Below, piece by piece: positions 1-9,464 of a stretch of DNA of 64,000 bases (positions within the stretch are counted from its first letter, which is position 1; each line of letters opens with the position of its first letter). The notes under the pieces were generated by a model that saw only the letters and a program-made list of their open reading frames with translations, was not told where the DNA came from and did no database searches. The stretch covers positions 682,001 through 746,000 of the forward strand of contig BROI01000003.1 in assembly GCA_027923505.1 (NCBI GenBank). The letters run 5' to 3'. The stretch is from Mayamaea pseudoterrestris (taxonomy: Eukaryota > Bacillariophyta > Bacillariophyceae > Sellaphorales > Sellaphoraceae). Made by a program: the position numbers and the translations under genes.

Positions 1-1625
1 CCACTGCGGAAAATGTTTTTGCTGGATCAAATGTCACGTTTGATGTGTCATTTGACATTGACCCGGCATTGGCTAGTGGCACTTGTCAATTGCAGTTTGT
101 CGATGGAAGCGGCACTCTTCTTGCAACTGATGCTATTCAATTGGAAGTGTGTCAAAGCTCAATAATTCCGTCAGTATCGCCATCAACAGGGTCTACTTCA
201 GTCTCACCTACTACACAAGTCGCAAGCGGGGCACCAAGCGTGGCGCCAAGCGCGGCACCGATTGTTGGGACAGTAGCTCCGTCCATTCCTGCTTCTTTGG
301 CTCCCTCAATTCTTGGGGCTTCAGCAGCACCGTCCGGCTTACCGAGTATCTTGCCCACGGCTTTTCCAAGTGCAGCGCGAAGTGAAGGCAGTCCAACACA
401 AATTCCATCCATTGCACCAACTATTTTGCCAACGGCAGCGCTGAGTGAAGGGAGCCCAACGAAAGTACCGTCAATCTCACCAACTAGAGCGCCAACAGCA
501 TTGCCATCGCTAGGTGCTGGAAATACCAGAAGTCCAACCGGTATGTTATTCATGACGACAAGCTAGACAACTTAGTCAAACTCATGCACATTCTTATTTC
601 TCACCCGCCTGTCAAAAAATCGCTTCACAGCTCCACCAAGCACAGGTCCTCCAAGCACGACGAGCCCACCTACTGCGTTACTAATTACCAGTCCTAGTCC
701 TGCAAGCGTACCGGTACCGGTTCCCCAACAAAAGGGACGGCAACGAACGTCTCTATTCGGCCGATTGACTGGAGCAAACTTTTTCTCGACAATAAAAACT
801 GGGGAAGGAAAGGTTGGTGGACCTGGATCCATTCGTTTTGACTTTACGCATCCAATACCCAAGGGTGAGGTTGTTGACGACAATTGCTGGGGCTTTAATT
901 GTCCTAATGGTGGCGGAAGCCGCGCTGGCGGCAATGCCAAGGGCTCGAAAGCGGTCAAAGGCAGCAAGGGTGGCAAGGGTGGGTCGCAAGGCCAAGGTGC
1001 ATTCAACGGAGGTGGCAATGGCGGTTTCTCAACAGGGAGCAAGAATAGCACGCCGCAAAGAGGTGGTAAAGGTGGCAGTAAGGGCATTGTCTCCACCGTT
1101 TCCTCGAATAGCAAGTCACAAGGCAAAGGAGGCGGCAAGGGCGGTTCATCCAAGGTCAAAGGTAGTGGAAAAGGAGGTGGCAAGGGCTTTTCTCATTACA
1201 ACAATGACTACGGTAATGAGGGAATATCAGGTGTCTTCACGATCAGCAAGGGTGATGCACAAGTTGACAATATTTTCGAATCCATTTTCGACAATGAGAT
1301 TACTAGCGCCAGCAAAGGTAGCAAGGCTGGAATCAATCAGGAGCTACGATCAGAGCAAAAACGTATTCGTCGGGAGCGAATTCGAAACCACCAAATGGTA
1401 GGAACCACAACATCTACTAGGCCTGTGGCTAGCCCTGGTGGTGGTAACAATGGTGGCGACACAACGCAGGAGCTGCCTGGCCAATTCGTTCTCGTGACGG
1501 ACACGCGAGATGATCCCCCGCCAGAAAACCTGAGCGATATTGTATTCATAAGCACCCAACTAATGCAAAATGGAGGCGATCGTGTAAGGCGGAGGGCTGC
1601 TGCTGTGGAAAACGTTGAGCAGTGA
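1..1625 (+). CDS. Pro/Ser-rich protein with Gly/Lys repeat region (5' partial, one intron)
   Basis: The gene is open to the window edge in the frame starting at base 3, so its start and any signal peptide lie outside. A GTATGT donor at 541 and a CACAG acceptor ending at 630 define a 90-bp intron. Joining the exons keeps frame (phase 1) and continues the same Pro/Ser/Thr-rich composition, which supports the model. At least 510 residues are visible: a short globular stretch with paired cysteines, about 130 residues of PSxxPS-type repeats, then GKGG/SKGG repeats rich in Gly, Lys and Ser, and a charged C-terminal third. Pro/Ser-rich and Lys/Ser/Gly-rich composition is common in secreted diatom wall proteins, but I recognise no named family. 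Secretion and a wall role are inference only. The long antisense frame over the repeats is a composition artefact. Confidence 0.72.
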
Positions 1626-1985
1626 TGTGCCAGTGTCGGCATATTACTGTGAATTTGCTCCGTACATTTTCTCGGCTGCTTCGTTTTGCAAATGTCGCTT
1701 AACTAATAGCATGGCCTTATACTTGTACATTGACATATTTGGATGCAGGTCTGAACAGTAGTGTAGGTAGTGGTGGCAAAAAATCTCCCCGCGGGCAGCG
1801 TGCTTGAAAAACAGGGATAGCTTGAGTACCGATGAGACGAAATGTGAACAAGCGCGCGCATCATGCATTCATCGCCACTCTTCCCACTGTCGTGCGAGAC
1901 GCGTGTGAAAAAATTGCAAGGATCTTTATGGTTTCTCTTTATAGCTAGCATTGCATACCAAAAGTAGCATCTTGGAAAATCACTC
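1626..1985. other. Intergenic, 360 bp, no gene seen
   Basis: This lies between the end of the repeat protein and the start of the AIM24-like gene. Antisense frames here run into the AIM24 presequence and have no family character. It probably holds a 3' UTR and the promoter of the next gene. Confidence 0.5.
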
Positions 1986-3452
1986 ATGCGATCGCAATTC
2001 CTACATGCCGCACAACGAGCAAGGCTGCGACCGCAACGACTGCGACGATGCAACATCAGCGGCCTTCACAATTGTTCCTCGCTGACGGTTCACTCGTCAA
2101 GTGTTTGCCCCGATCGCTTACAGAAGGACACGAGTTTTCCAAAATCAATGAGTAGGAGCTTGTCGTCATCAGCTGCCTTGATTCCTCGCGAAGAAACGAC
2201 CCCAGCAGCTCCGTCACTTTCCGAGTCACAACCATTTCTTCCAGTTGATTTTGAAACGAATTCTCGCATTGACGGCGAAGAGTCGCAAACATTAACCATC
2301 CAACTACAGCCAGGCCAGGGAGTCAGAGCCGAGTCTGGCGCCATGATATACATGACCGAGTCAGTTGACATGAATACGCAACTGCTGACTGGCGCAATGT
2401 CACGCTTCTTGACTGGACAATCCGTCTTTTTGACAGACTATGTGTGTACGGACAAGCCTGGAACGGTTTGTCTGGGAACAAACTTTTGGAGCAAGGTGAT
2501 TCGGCTCAATTTGCAGGATTATGGAGGCAGCTTGATTTGTCAGCGTGGCGCTTTCCTCGCAGGCAATGCTGGAATTAACATTGAGATGGAGATGACAAAG
2601 TCGCTTACAGCCGGTGTCTTTGGTGGACAAGGCTTCATATTGCAGCGTCTTGTTGGTGATGGAGATGTATTTGTCAAGGCTGGAGGAACCTTGGTTGTGA
2701 AGGATCTAAAAGATGGCGAAGTGCTTCGCGTTTCTTCGGGTAGTATCGTCGCCTTTCAGCGAGGCATTGATTACGATGTGCAAATGATGAAAGGCATCAA
2801 GAATGCAATGTTTGGAGGGGAGGGGCTGTTTATCACGACACTGAAAGGCCCCGGCAGAGTGTGGCTTCAAGGAATGCCTCCGGATCGCATGATTGCCGAA
2901 ATTGCTCGCCGAGTTCCGGCTGGTATGGGGCTTGGAATACCTATTGGTATGGGCGCTGGCGGAGGAGGTTCGGAAGCAGGAGAGGAAGGAGCAGGCGCCG
3001 GTGAAGATGCTTTAGCTGGGTCGGAGAGTGTTGCTGCGACGGATGCTGCCATTGAAGCGGATCGGCATGCGACAGTTGCAACTTCGGGCTTGATGGGGTC
3101 TGAAGCAGTCGACGGCGATTCACCAGAAGCCTTATTCGGTGATGCAGCTCCTACAAGCAGCTCTGGGAAGGATGATGCAGGAATGGATGACGCGTCCTTT
3201 GCCAGCAGATCGTCGGACCCCAGTTTTGCGGACGATGATACATTTTCCACGCCAACTCAAGAGCCGACATACGACGACAGTGACTTTATAAATGAGACTG
3301 CTAACGAAGGCAATGAATTCAGCGATGGTGAATTGTTTGATGATGTCGACATGTCGAATGGAGTCGACACGTCGCAGTCAGCGTCAGATGAAGGAAGCTC
3401 CAGTATTATCGGGTCGCTGTGGGATTTCTTCATGGGCAATGGCGATGACTGA
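1986..3452 (+). CDS. AIM24 / TIGR00266-family protein, probably mitochondrial
   Basis: A 488-residue protein from an ATG. Residues about 85-310 match the AIM24/TIGR00266 fold: a repeated beta structure with the typical opening (PGQGVRAESGAMIYM) and Gly-rich turns such as GVFGGQGF and GAMSRFLTGQ. The family includes yeast Aim24, an inner-membrane protein needed for normal cristae and respiratory-complex organisation, plus bacterial homologues of unknown role. The first 25 residues are rich in Arg, Ala and Leu without acidic residues, which suits a mitochondrial presequence. After the domain come a Gly-rich linker and about 150 acidic, Ser-rich residues absent from most bacterial relatives. The gene is convergent with the acyltransferase gene, with 86 bp between stop codons. 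Family assignment is firm; location is inferred. Confidence 0.85.
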   Translation: MRSQFLHAAQRARLRPQRLRRCNISGLHNCSSLTVHSSSVCPDRLQKDTSFPKSMSRSLSSSAALIPREETTPAAPSLSESQPFLPVDFETNSRIDGEESQTLTIQLQPGQGVRAESGAMIYMTESVDMNTQLLTGAMSRFLTGQSVFLTDYVCTDKPGTVCLGTNFWSKVIRLNLQDYGGSLICQRGAFLAGNAGINIEMEMTKSLTAGVFGGQGFILQRLVGDGDVFVKAGGTLVVKDLKDGEVLRVSSGSIVAFQRGIDYDVQMMKGIKNAMFGGEGLFITTLKGPGRVWLQGMPPDRMIAEIARRVPAGMGLGIPIGMGAGGGGSEAGEEGAGAGEDALAGSESVAATDAAIEADRHATVATSGLMGSEAVDGDSPEALFGDAAPTSSSGKDDAGMDDASFASRSSDPSFADDDTFSTPTQEPTYDDSDFINETANEGNEFSDGELFDDVDMSNGVDTSQSASDEGSSSIIGSLWDFFMGNGDD

Positions 3453-3538
3453 TTTTGAACCATCGCTCATTCATGCACAATGAGATCAATTAATGAGTCA
3501 ATATATACATTTTATTATATGCGTGCTAAGCTTGTGAT

Positions 3539-4861
3539 CTATCGTATGACGAGCGACTTGTCATCCCATCCATACAAATGCTTGAATTTGTCAAATACAG
3601 TGCCCATCTCGGCGACAAGCTGATCTTGAATCTGCTGCATAACCTCAGTTGACGGCTCCTCGCACTGGTGCATCCACGTTGGAATCGGCTTTCCTTTGAC
3701 TGCGAGAAGAGGGATGCGGTATGGAATTGGAAGACCAAATCGTCCGTAAAAGAAAATGAGGGCAAATCCTATCTTTCGCGAAATCTTCTCCAGTAATTTC
3801 TCGGCACCAGGAATCCCACCTCCGTGCCAGCATGACAAAAGCTTTGTGTTACCAAAGATATAGCACGGAACGAGATCAGCGCCTGTGCGAATTGCAAGCT
3901 TGATGAGTCCAACTCGTTCCTTTAGCAATATGCACTCATCCTTGTTGTTTGTTTCAAACACTTCGGCGACTCCTCCCGTCGATATGCCAATCGTGTAGGG
4001 ATACTCCTCCAGCATCTTGCGCGCCGTCGCTCGCGATGCATCAACGACTCCCATGCTTCGAAGAATCTGCTTGAATATTGGCACGCGCAACGCATTGTTT
4101 GCGGCGAGTCCTCGAAAGTGATGGCCCGTTAGCGACGGCCATACCAACATGGCGAGCAAGTTTCCGTAAGGAAAGACGCCGTGAGGAGGCGCAACGAGAA
4201 TTTGGGGACGCAATGTCGGTGGGTCAGTCTTGTGCTCCGATCCGCAGGGAGTCTGTGTGGGCGGGAGTTCCATTAGAACGAATCGGAAGGAAAAGTACTT
4301 GAGCGTTTGTGCCGATATCCAGCTGTTCAAAACTGACGGGACAAACGGCTGAGGTATAAGCGCAATCGGAATTGTAATCATTGCCAAGTATTTGAAGGCG
4401 AGACCGACATTGCCAAGAATAAAGTAGCCAATGAGAAACGTGACGGCTGGAATCGAAAAGACGCCATTGGGCACGCCGAATAGAAGGAACAACACCGTCA
4501 CAATCTCTTCAAAGAAAGTCATGGGTTGAAGCTTGAGACAGTCTTCCTTTGTGACCTTGTCGAGTGGAATGTGAGTCTTTCTCCGCTCCTCCTCGGAAGC
4601 AGCCGTCAGACGCTGGAGCTCGGATGGGCTTTGATTGCATGAGTCGTAAAAGAATGGTTTTTCTCCACCATTGCTGAGATTCTGTTTCTTTAAAGCCATG
4701 GTGACAATATGCTTGACGTTTATATGCTGAATGGGCAACTCGGGCTCGCTAATGATGAGAAATTGTCGAAGAATTTTTGGCCATGGACTCTTGGCCAGTC
4801 GACAAAGTGTGATGACATCGGAGGAGCGCGTCGATGGGCGAAAAAGAACGCTGCGCGCCAT
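3539..4861 (-). CDS. DGAT2-like acyltransferase (DAGAT/LPLAT family)
   Basis: The family transfers acyl groups from acyl-CoA to mono- or diacylglycerol in ER or plastid-envelope membranes. The 440-residue frame has hydrophobic segments at about residues 115-180, then the active-site block APPHGVFPYGN (the HPHG-like motif), a STGGVAEVF block corresponding to the family's GGAxE region, and LLKERVGLIKLAIRTGADLV, which matches the family's conserved KGFxKLAxxTG stretch. The first ATG is at 4861. A second at 4699 (residue 55, MALKKQNLS) would remove an Arg-rich leader and may be the true start, leaving 386 residues. The first His of HPHG is Pro here, as in several algal members. Monoacylglycerol or wax-ester activity cannot be excluded. 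It is divergent from the YbeY gene. Confidence 0.85.
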   Translation of the reverse strand: MARSVLFRPSTRSSDVITLCRLAKSPWPKILRQFLIISEPELPIQHINVKHIVTMALKKQNLSNGGEKPFFYDSCNQSPSELQRLTAASEEERRKTHIPLDKVTKEDCLKLQPMTFFEEIVTVLFLLFGVPNGVFSIPAVTFLIGYFILGNVGLAFKYLAMITIPIALIPQPFVPSVLNSWISAQTLKYFSFRFVLMELPPTQTPCGSEHKTDPPTLRPQILVAPPHGVFPYGNLLAMLVWPSLTGHHFRGLAANNALRVPIFKQILRSMGVVDASRATARKMLEEYPYTIGISTGGVAEVFETNNKDECILLKERVGLIKLAIRTGADLVPCYIFGNTKLLSCWHGGGIPGAEKLLEKISRKIGFALIFFYGRFGLPIPYRIPLLAVKGKPIPTWMHQCEEPSTEVMQQIQDQLVAEMGTVFDKFKHLYGWDDKSLVIR

Positions 4862-4972
4862 TTTCGATGGCGGTCAGTCACTGTCACGCGTCTCACTGGC
4901 ACCGATGATAACCGCTGAGACATGCGCGACAGCTACGGAAATTAATCGACGAATTGGACCATTCGATTGACC
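4862..4972. promoter_or_regulatory. Short divergent promoter between DGAT2-like and YbeY-like genes
   Basis: Only 111 bp separate the two ATGs (273 bp if the acyltransferase starts at 4699). Both 5' UTRs and core promoters must fit here or overlap the coding regions. I see no clear TATA box. Confidence 0.4.
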
Positions 4973-5770
4973 ATGAGAATCTCCCCGAGACTGCGGTACA
5001 ATAGACTGATAATCGTGTTTATTCTAGTTCATTCTCAATATACCAACGGATGGTCAAACGACATGCTTTCTTTCAGTCGCTCACTCACGAAATCGGTCCC
5101 AAAAGTCCACCGTTTGCCAATGACTTATTTCTCGCAACTGTTTGGATCCAAGGCTCTTGCTGGCAATCCTCCCGGAGAAATTTACATTGAAGATGATCAA
5201 TCTGCCTTGAAACTTGATATCAATAAACTTGAAGATACGGTGGCTCGCATTCGTAAGATTCTTGGCTACGAAACATACAGCGTGTCTTTGCTTTTGGTTG
5301 ACGACGAATACATGAAAGAAACGAATCAAGAGACGCGAGGAATTAATGAACCTACCGATATACTCTCCTTTCCAATGCTAGAAGCTGTTGAGCCTGGTAT
5401 ATTGGAGGATCCAGAGTTTGATGTTCCAGACTACTACAACCTCGGAGACATGCTTGTCGATGTGCCATATGTTATGCGACGATGCCAAGAGGATGAGCAG
5501 GAGGAATTGCATACAACAGACGGCCAAACTGATGATGAAAATGGAGATAGCGATCATACTAAATCCGTTGAAAGAGGTGTCTCGGGAGCCATGGCGACTG
5601 TCTATAATCCAGAGCAACGCGTGCACATGCTCCTTGTTCATGGAATGCTGCATCTCGTTGGACATGATCACGAAGACGATGATGAATATGAACTCATGGT
5701 AGCGGAGGAAGAAAGAATACTAGATCTTCTGCAATTGCCAACAGGAGAAGCATCGTCTCGGGCCTCGTAG
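4973..5770 (+). CDS. ybeY: YbeY-like endoribonuclease (UPF0054), probably organellar
   Basis: YbeY is a zinc-dependent single-strand RNase used in bacterial and plastid rRNA 3'-end processing and ribosome quality control. The C-terminal motif HGMLHLVGHDHEDD carries the three metal-binding His residues (HGxLHLxGHDH). Upstream, ETNQETRGINEPTDILSFP matches the family's N-R-x-x-x-PTDVLSFP segment. The frame opens at a TTG two codons earlier; the first ATG is at 4973, giving 265 residues. The N-terminus has a short basic head, a hydrophobic stretch and NGWSN, which resembles a diatom signal-plus-transit peptide with Trp in the aromatic position. An acidic insertion of about 35 residues sits between the PTDILSFP block and the zinc motif, longer than in bacteria. 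No intron is needed. Confidence 0.88.
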   Translation: MRISPRLRYNRLIIVFILVHSQYTNGWSNDMLSFSRSLTKSVPKVHRLPMTYFSQLFGSKALAGNPPGEIYIEDDQSALKLDINKLEDTVARIRKILGYETYSVSLLLVDDEYMKETNQETRGINEPTDILSFPMLEAVEPGILEDPEFDVPDYYNLGDMLVDVPYVMRRCQEDEQEELHTTDGQTDDENGDSDHTKSVERGVSGAMATVYNPEQRVHMLLVHGMLHLVGHDHEDDDEYELMVAEEERILDLLQLPTGEASSRAS

Positions 5771-6366
5771 GTGCAGAGGTTCATCACTATAACATGATTT
5801 TTAACAGGGTTGGAACTTGCCCGATAGTGAGTCGCTGAGCAGGTCGTGGAGGTAGCCCACGGGTGATAGAAAACCCTCATACGTTCTTATACTTAGTAGA
5901 CCCTGCATACCGATGTCTTAGTATTGAGCCGTTACCTGTAATCGGTAGAGGTACTGTACAGCTTTCTTAGACTGTGGATTGCAACGCACATGTGGCCACT
6001 GCGTCAATTGATGAGCTTTTTTGCCAAAGCAATCGAAGGCTCTAAATGATCGTATTCTACAATCTGCGCAAGCTACACGAAGCAACAAGCTTCATCGTGG
6101 CTACCGGTAGCTCCCGCTACATATCGGTAGGATAGTGAAGGTGCGACAGCGAGTCATGGATACGTTTCTTCGTTTTGGTACACTCAAGCTTACACTCATT
6201 CGTGGCAATACTCATTCAGAATATCGAAGTACTATTCCAGAAAGAGTACAGGGTCATTGTGACCGAAAGCGAGATTGGTGCGACGACTCCGCCTTGAACC
6301 ATGAAAAGACTGAAGACCACAGCACTTTTGGATTGATCTATTGTGTTTGCAAAGCGCAGAAGCATC
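5771..6366. other. Intergenic, about 600 bp, no gene seen
   Basis: Open frames here are short, lack family signal and run into the kinase frame. Several TACCGGTA-like palindromes occur (for example near 6101). It probably holds a 3' UTR and the kinase promoter. Confidence 0.45.
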
Positions 6367-7563
6367 ATGGCATCACAACAAACGGATGGTGTGATAGGCA
6401 GCAGCATGGAGAAGGAGTCGGCGCACTCTCAAGCTGCCAGTCAAACAGGAACAGACCTTGATGAAGAAGATTATGTACTCCCGAATGACGTTGCCGACCG
6501 CCTTGTGAAGCGGACGGAGATGAGAGTATCACAGGTTCTATCACAGAGTGTATTTGTTCAGCAAAGCTGTCGATTGTATGATCTTCCCCGACTGGAGCGC
6601 GAAGATTTAGTCATTGGAGAAATGATTGCCTATGGAGGCTTTTCAAATGTTCACGACATTTTACAATTCAAATGCGACACAGACTTGATTTCTGCCGATA
6701 AGGCAAACCGGCGATACATTATCAAGAATTTAAACCCCAAGCTCGCATTCAATCCCAAGAAATTGGTTGTTGGTGCCAAGGATTTGGTTATGGAGGCGCA
6801 CTTTCTATCTTCGCTTGCCCACGAGAATGTCATGGAGCTACGCGGATGGTCGGCAGCAGGCATTGCAGGCTTTGCCGAAACAGGGCGAGCGGACGGTTTC
6901 TTTCTCATTTTTGATAAACTGCAAGAGACACTAAGTCGGAGAATTTCAGTCTGGCGAGAGCGCGCCAAGGAGACGAAGAAAGGCTCGCTAATGAAGAATC
7001 GGACAGCCATGCGTATGCAACTGTTTACGGAACGCATCAAAGTCGCCATTGACATTGCCGATGCTGTCCAGTATCTGCACTCTAAGCGAATCATTTATCG
7101 CGATCTGAAACCTGCTAACATTGGTTTCGATCAAAATGATGTGGTCAAAGTTTTTGATTTCGGACTGGCAGTCGAGTTGCCAGAGGGGTCCGATCCCAAC
7201 AGCACATTTAATCTTGCTGGAAACACTGGTACGAGCCGGTACATGGCTGTTGAAGTCATTCGCAAACACCCGTACAACTGCAAAGCCGATGTATTCTCGT
7301 ATTCGATTTTGCTGTGGGAGCTCATGGCTCTTTGTAAACCATACGATGGACTTGTTGGGCAGCAAGTCAAGGAATGCGTGTCGGTATTCGGAGAACGACC
7401 AGCGATACCTCGGACGTGGCCAACGAATCTTCGACGCATTTTGCGACGAGGTTGGACGGAAACTCTCATCGAGCGGCCGTTCATCGTCGAGGTGAAGGAC
7501 GTCCTGGAGAAACTACTTGAAGCGAGCAACGGAAAGCCCCCTTCAAAGCTGTTCAGCAAGTAA
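6367..7563 (+). CDS. Protein kinase (TKL-like Ser/Thr kinase)
   Basis: A 398-residue kinase from the ATG at 6367 (the frame opens at a GTG eight codons upstream). Kinase landmarks read in order: Gly-rich loop GGFSNV at 90-95, catalytic Lys120 in YIIKNL, alpha-C Glu143, catalytic loop YRDLKPAN with Asp236 (Tyr in place of the usual His), DFG at 254-256, and an AVE version of the APE motif after GTSRYMAVEV. All catalytic residues are present, so it should be active. The Gly-loop style, RDLKPANIGFD loop and WELMALCKPY segment point to the TKL-type kinases expanded in diatoms, but the group is a judgement. About 75 residues of acidic leader precede the domain and no other domain follows. Substrate unknown. 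Confidence 0.9.
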   Translation: MASQQTDGVIGSSMEKESAHSQAASQTGTDLDEEDYVLPNDVADRLVKRTEMRVSQVLSQSVFVQQSCRLYDLPRLEREDLVIGEMIAYGGFSNVHDILQFKCDTDLISADKANRRYIIKNLNPKLAFNPKKLVVGAKDLVMEAHFLSSLAHENVMELRGWSAAGIAGFAETGRADGFFLIFDKLQETLSRRISVWRERAKETKKGSLMKNRTAMRMQLFTERIKVAIDIADAVQYLHSKRIIYRDLKPANIGFDQNDVVKVFDFGLAVELPEGSDPNSTFNLAGNTGTSRYMAVEVIRKHPYNCKADVFSYSILLWELMALCKPYDGLVGQQVKECVSVFGERPAIPRTWPTNLRRILRRGWTETLIERPFIVEVKDVLEKLLEASNGKPPSKLFSK

Positions 7564-7801
7564 TGTCATTAAAATTGCATCTAAAGTCGCGCTTTAATAC
7601 TATATTGTTATACCTGTATCTTTCTTTCGCGTCTTTGAGGTCCTTGTATGAAAATGGGTTTGTTTGCGATGAGGTCGTGACAAGGCACTCATTCAAAACT
7701 TCGTAAAAGTCGAATAGGCCGGCGCTCATAGCAAAAGAAATACGGAGCTCTCTTCGTCAAGACTTTTCATGTTTGCTAGCCAGATCTCTCGTAAAAGTCG
7801 A

Positions 7802-8257
7802 TCATTCTCGCTGCACAATGATTCCAGCCTTGCAAAGGTCCGGAAGCGCATTTCGCTTGCAGATGCCCGAAGCAGCAGCCAATAAAACATAGGCTTGAGC
7901 ATTGGCGAAGTCGGTTCTCGCCTTACGTGCAGCGTCAATGAATGAGATTAAATGCTCGCGGTCCTTCTTGACGAATCGCTTGCCTGAATAGTAGAATACA
8001 ATCATTTTCGAATCTTCTTTGTTGCGGAGCAGGTGAAGCTCCTTCTTGGACCGACCTTCACCCAAAAGGTCCTTCTGTGTCACGATTTCGTCGCTAGCTT
8101 TGTCTGACGTTGTACCCGAGGCGACTGCTTCCACAAGTTCCGCAGACAGCCGCAAGTCTGGCTGCGTGCAAAAGCCTCGCGCTTCGACAGTTTCCTTGTC
8201 AAACTTCTTGACCTTCTTGGTCGAATCGGATTCCGTCTTCTCAGTCTTGCGCTTCAT
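7802..8257 (-). CDS. Unrecognised 151-residue Lys-rich protein
   Basis: It starts at an ATG with a Lys-rich nuclear-localisation-like head, followed by a mixed alpha/beta-looking stretch (KMIVFYYSGKRFVKK) and an Ala-rich helix near the end. I recognise no family. Another frame over the last third (7726-7938) also reads like a helical protein ending in EIWLANMKSLDEES, so a splice or frame change near the 3' end is possible, but I see no clear GT-AG pair. The ATG is about 260 bp from the ATG of the divergent FAS1 gene. Reality of the gene is likely; the 3' end is uncertain. Confidence 0.5.
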   Translation of the reverse strand: MKRKTEKTESDSTKKVKKFDKETVEARGFCTQPDLRLSAELVEAVASGTTSDKASDEIVTQKDLLGEGRSKKELHLLRNKEDSKMIVFYYSGKRFVKKDREHLISFIDAARKARTDFANAQAYVLLAAASGICKRNALPDLCKAGIIVQRE

Positions 8258-8518
8258 ACTTCTTGCTCTCTGTTCCTTGTCTCGTGCTTGGCTACTTTAT
8301 GTATCCGCCTGTGCAGTCAATTGCGAATACAACCATAATGGTTTGCCCAGCGAATCTTTGGAATCGTCGCATCGCACCGCCGCGCCGCGCAGCAACAATG
8401 AAAAGAACGCACTTTACGTCGGAACGGTACTCACATGTCATCTCGCTTTCAAAATCTTCCGACGTCAAGCCAATTCAAATGCATACTCGTATCTGGTTTT
8501 CATGGCGTCACGACAACG

Positions 8519-9166
8519 ATGAGGGACTTTGCTGTGCGTTTACTCTTTCTTGCGTGCCACTTGCTTCCATCCTTGGCCTTTGTCGGTGTCGCAGCCAAGC
8601 ACGCAACGTTGTTGGCGTCAACAACTGTCAACCAGCGGGCACCATCATCATCATCATGGCGACTCTTCGCCGACCTGCAAAACGTCAAGACTTTTCTATC
8701 CGAACGCTATCCGCTATTTGACAGCTTGATACTTTCCAAGAACCAAGACGTTTGGAAGAAACTGAGTGATGTTAGCGATGGTGGTTGCACGATTTTTGCG
8801 CCGTCGAATCAAGCCATGGAGTCATTGGGCGACAAGAAATTGGAGCAGCTCCGTGATGTTCGAAACGACGAGACGGCCCAAAAGATGGGAGCATTTCACG
8901 TGGTGGGTGAGCGAGTCACTGCTGATGAACTCTTCAATTCAGGTGGTGTCGTGACTGTCGGAGGTGTCGTGGAAGTCGGACGATCCGTCAAAGGAGGTTT
9001 CTTTGGCATTGGCGGTACTGAAGATGGAGGTGTAACACTGAGCGGAGCCAAAGTGACAACCACTGTGGATATTGACAAGTGTTTGATTCACGAGGTTGAT
9101 GCTTTAATCTCGCCTGCCATTCTGTGGCGGTACTGCGACCAGCTCCGGATTCCAGGATCCAAGTAA
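8519..9166 (+). CDS. Plastid-targeted fasciclin (FAS1) domain protein
   Basis: FAS1 domains are adhesion-type folds of about 130 residues; small single-domain versions occur in bacteria and algal plastids. The core is visible as CTIFAPSNQAMESL (FAS1 H1-like box), a helical segment, FHVVGERVTADEL, and a terminal DIDKCLIHEVDALISP (H2-like box). An in-frame ATG lies further upstream at 8435, but the ATG at 8519 gives a clean N-terminus (MRDFAVRLLFLACHLL) followed by LAFVG, matching the diatom signal-peptide cleavage site with Phe at the key position, so I chose it (215 residues). A Ser-rich transit stretch follows. The product therefore probably enters the plastid. Role unknown. Confidence 0.82.
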   Translation: MRDFAVRLLFLACHLLPSLAFVGVAAKHATLLASTTVNQRAPSSSSWRLFADLQNVKTFLSERYPLFDSLILSKNQDVWKKLSDVSDGGCTIFAPSNQAMESLGDKKLEQLRDVRNDETAQKMGAFHVVGERVTADELFNSGGVVTVGGVVEVGRSVKGGFFGIGGTEDGGVTLSGAKVTTTVDIDKCLIHEVDALISPAILWRYCDQLRIPGSK

Positions 9167-9464
9167 AAGTAATCATACCGGTAGCTGTTGCTGTACTTAC
9201 ATCGTACCTGCCACAGAACTATTGATGTGTGAGTTGCAAACTTAACTTCATCGTCGTGGGCAGGCCTGTAGTTTCGTCTCTGATGAGTCTGCATGAATAG
9301 CATTCGTAGTGAGACGCAGTGACGTTCTCATATTCGGTGCCTCCGCCGCGCTGACTCGATCCGAAGGGCGAAGGGCGTGACAACGCTCATAGCTTCTTCG
9401 ATTCGCTCTCATCCTCCTCTAGCAAGCTTTCGTAAGACCCCGTTGATCATTATTAAATAGAATC

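Noticed and set aside
572-1183. Antisense Pro/Leu-rich frame of 203 codons
   Set aside because: It is the reverse of the Gly/Lys-rich repeats (GGN/GGC codons read as Pro and Leu), and it crosses the proposed intron of the plus-strand gene.
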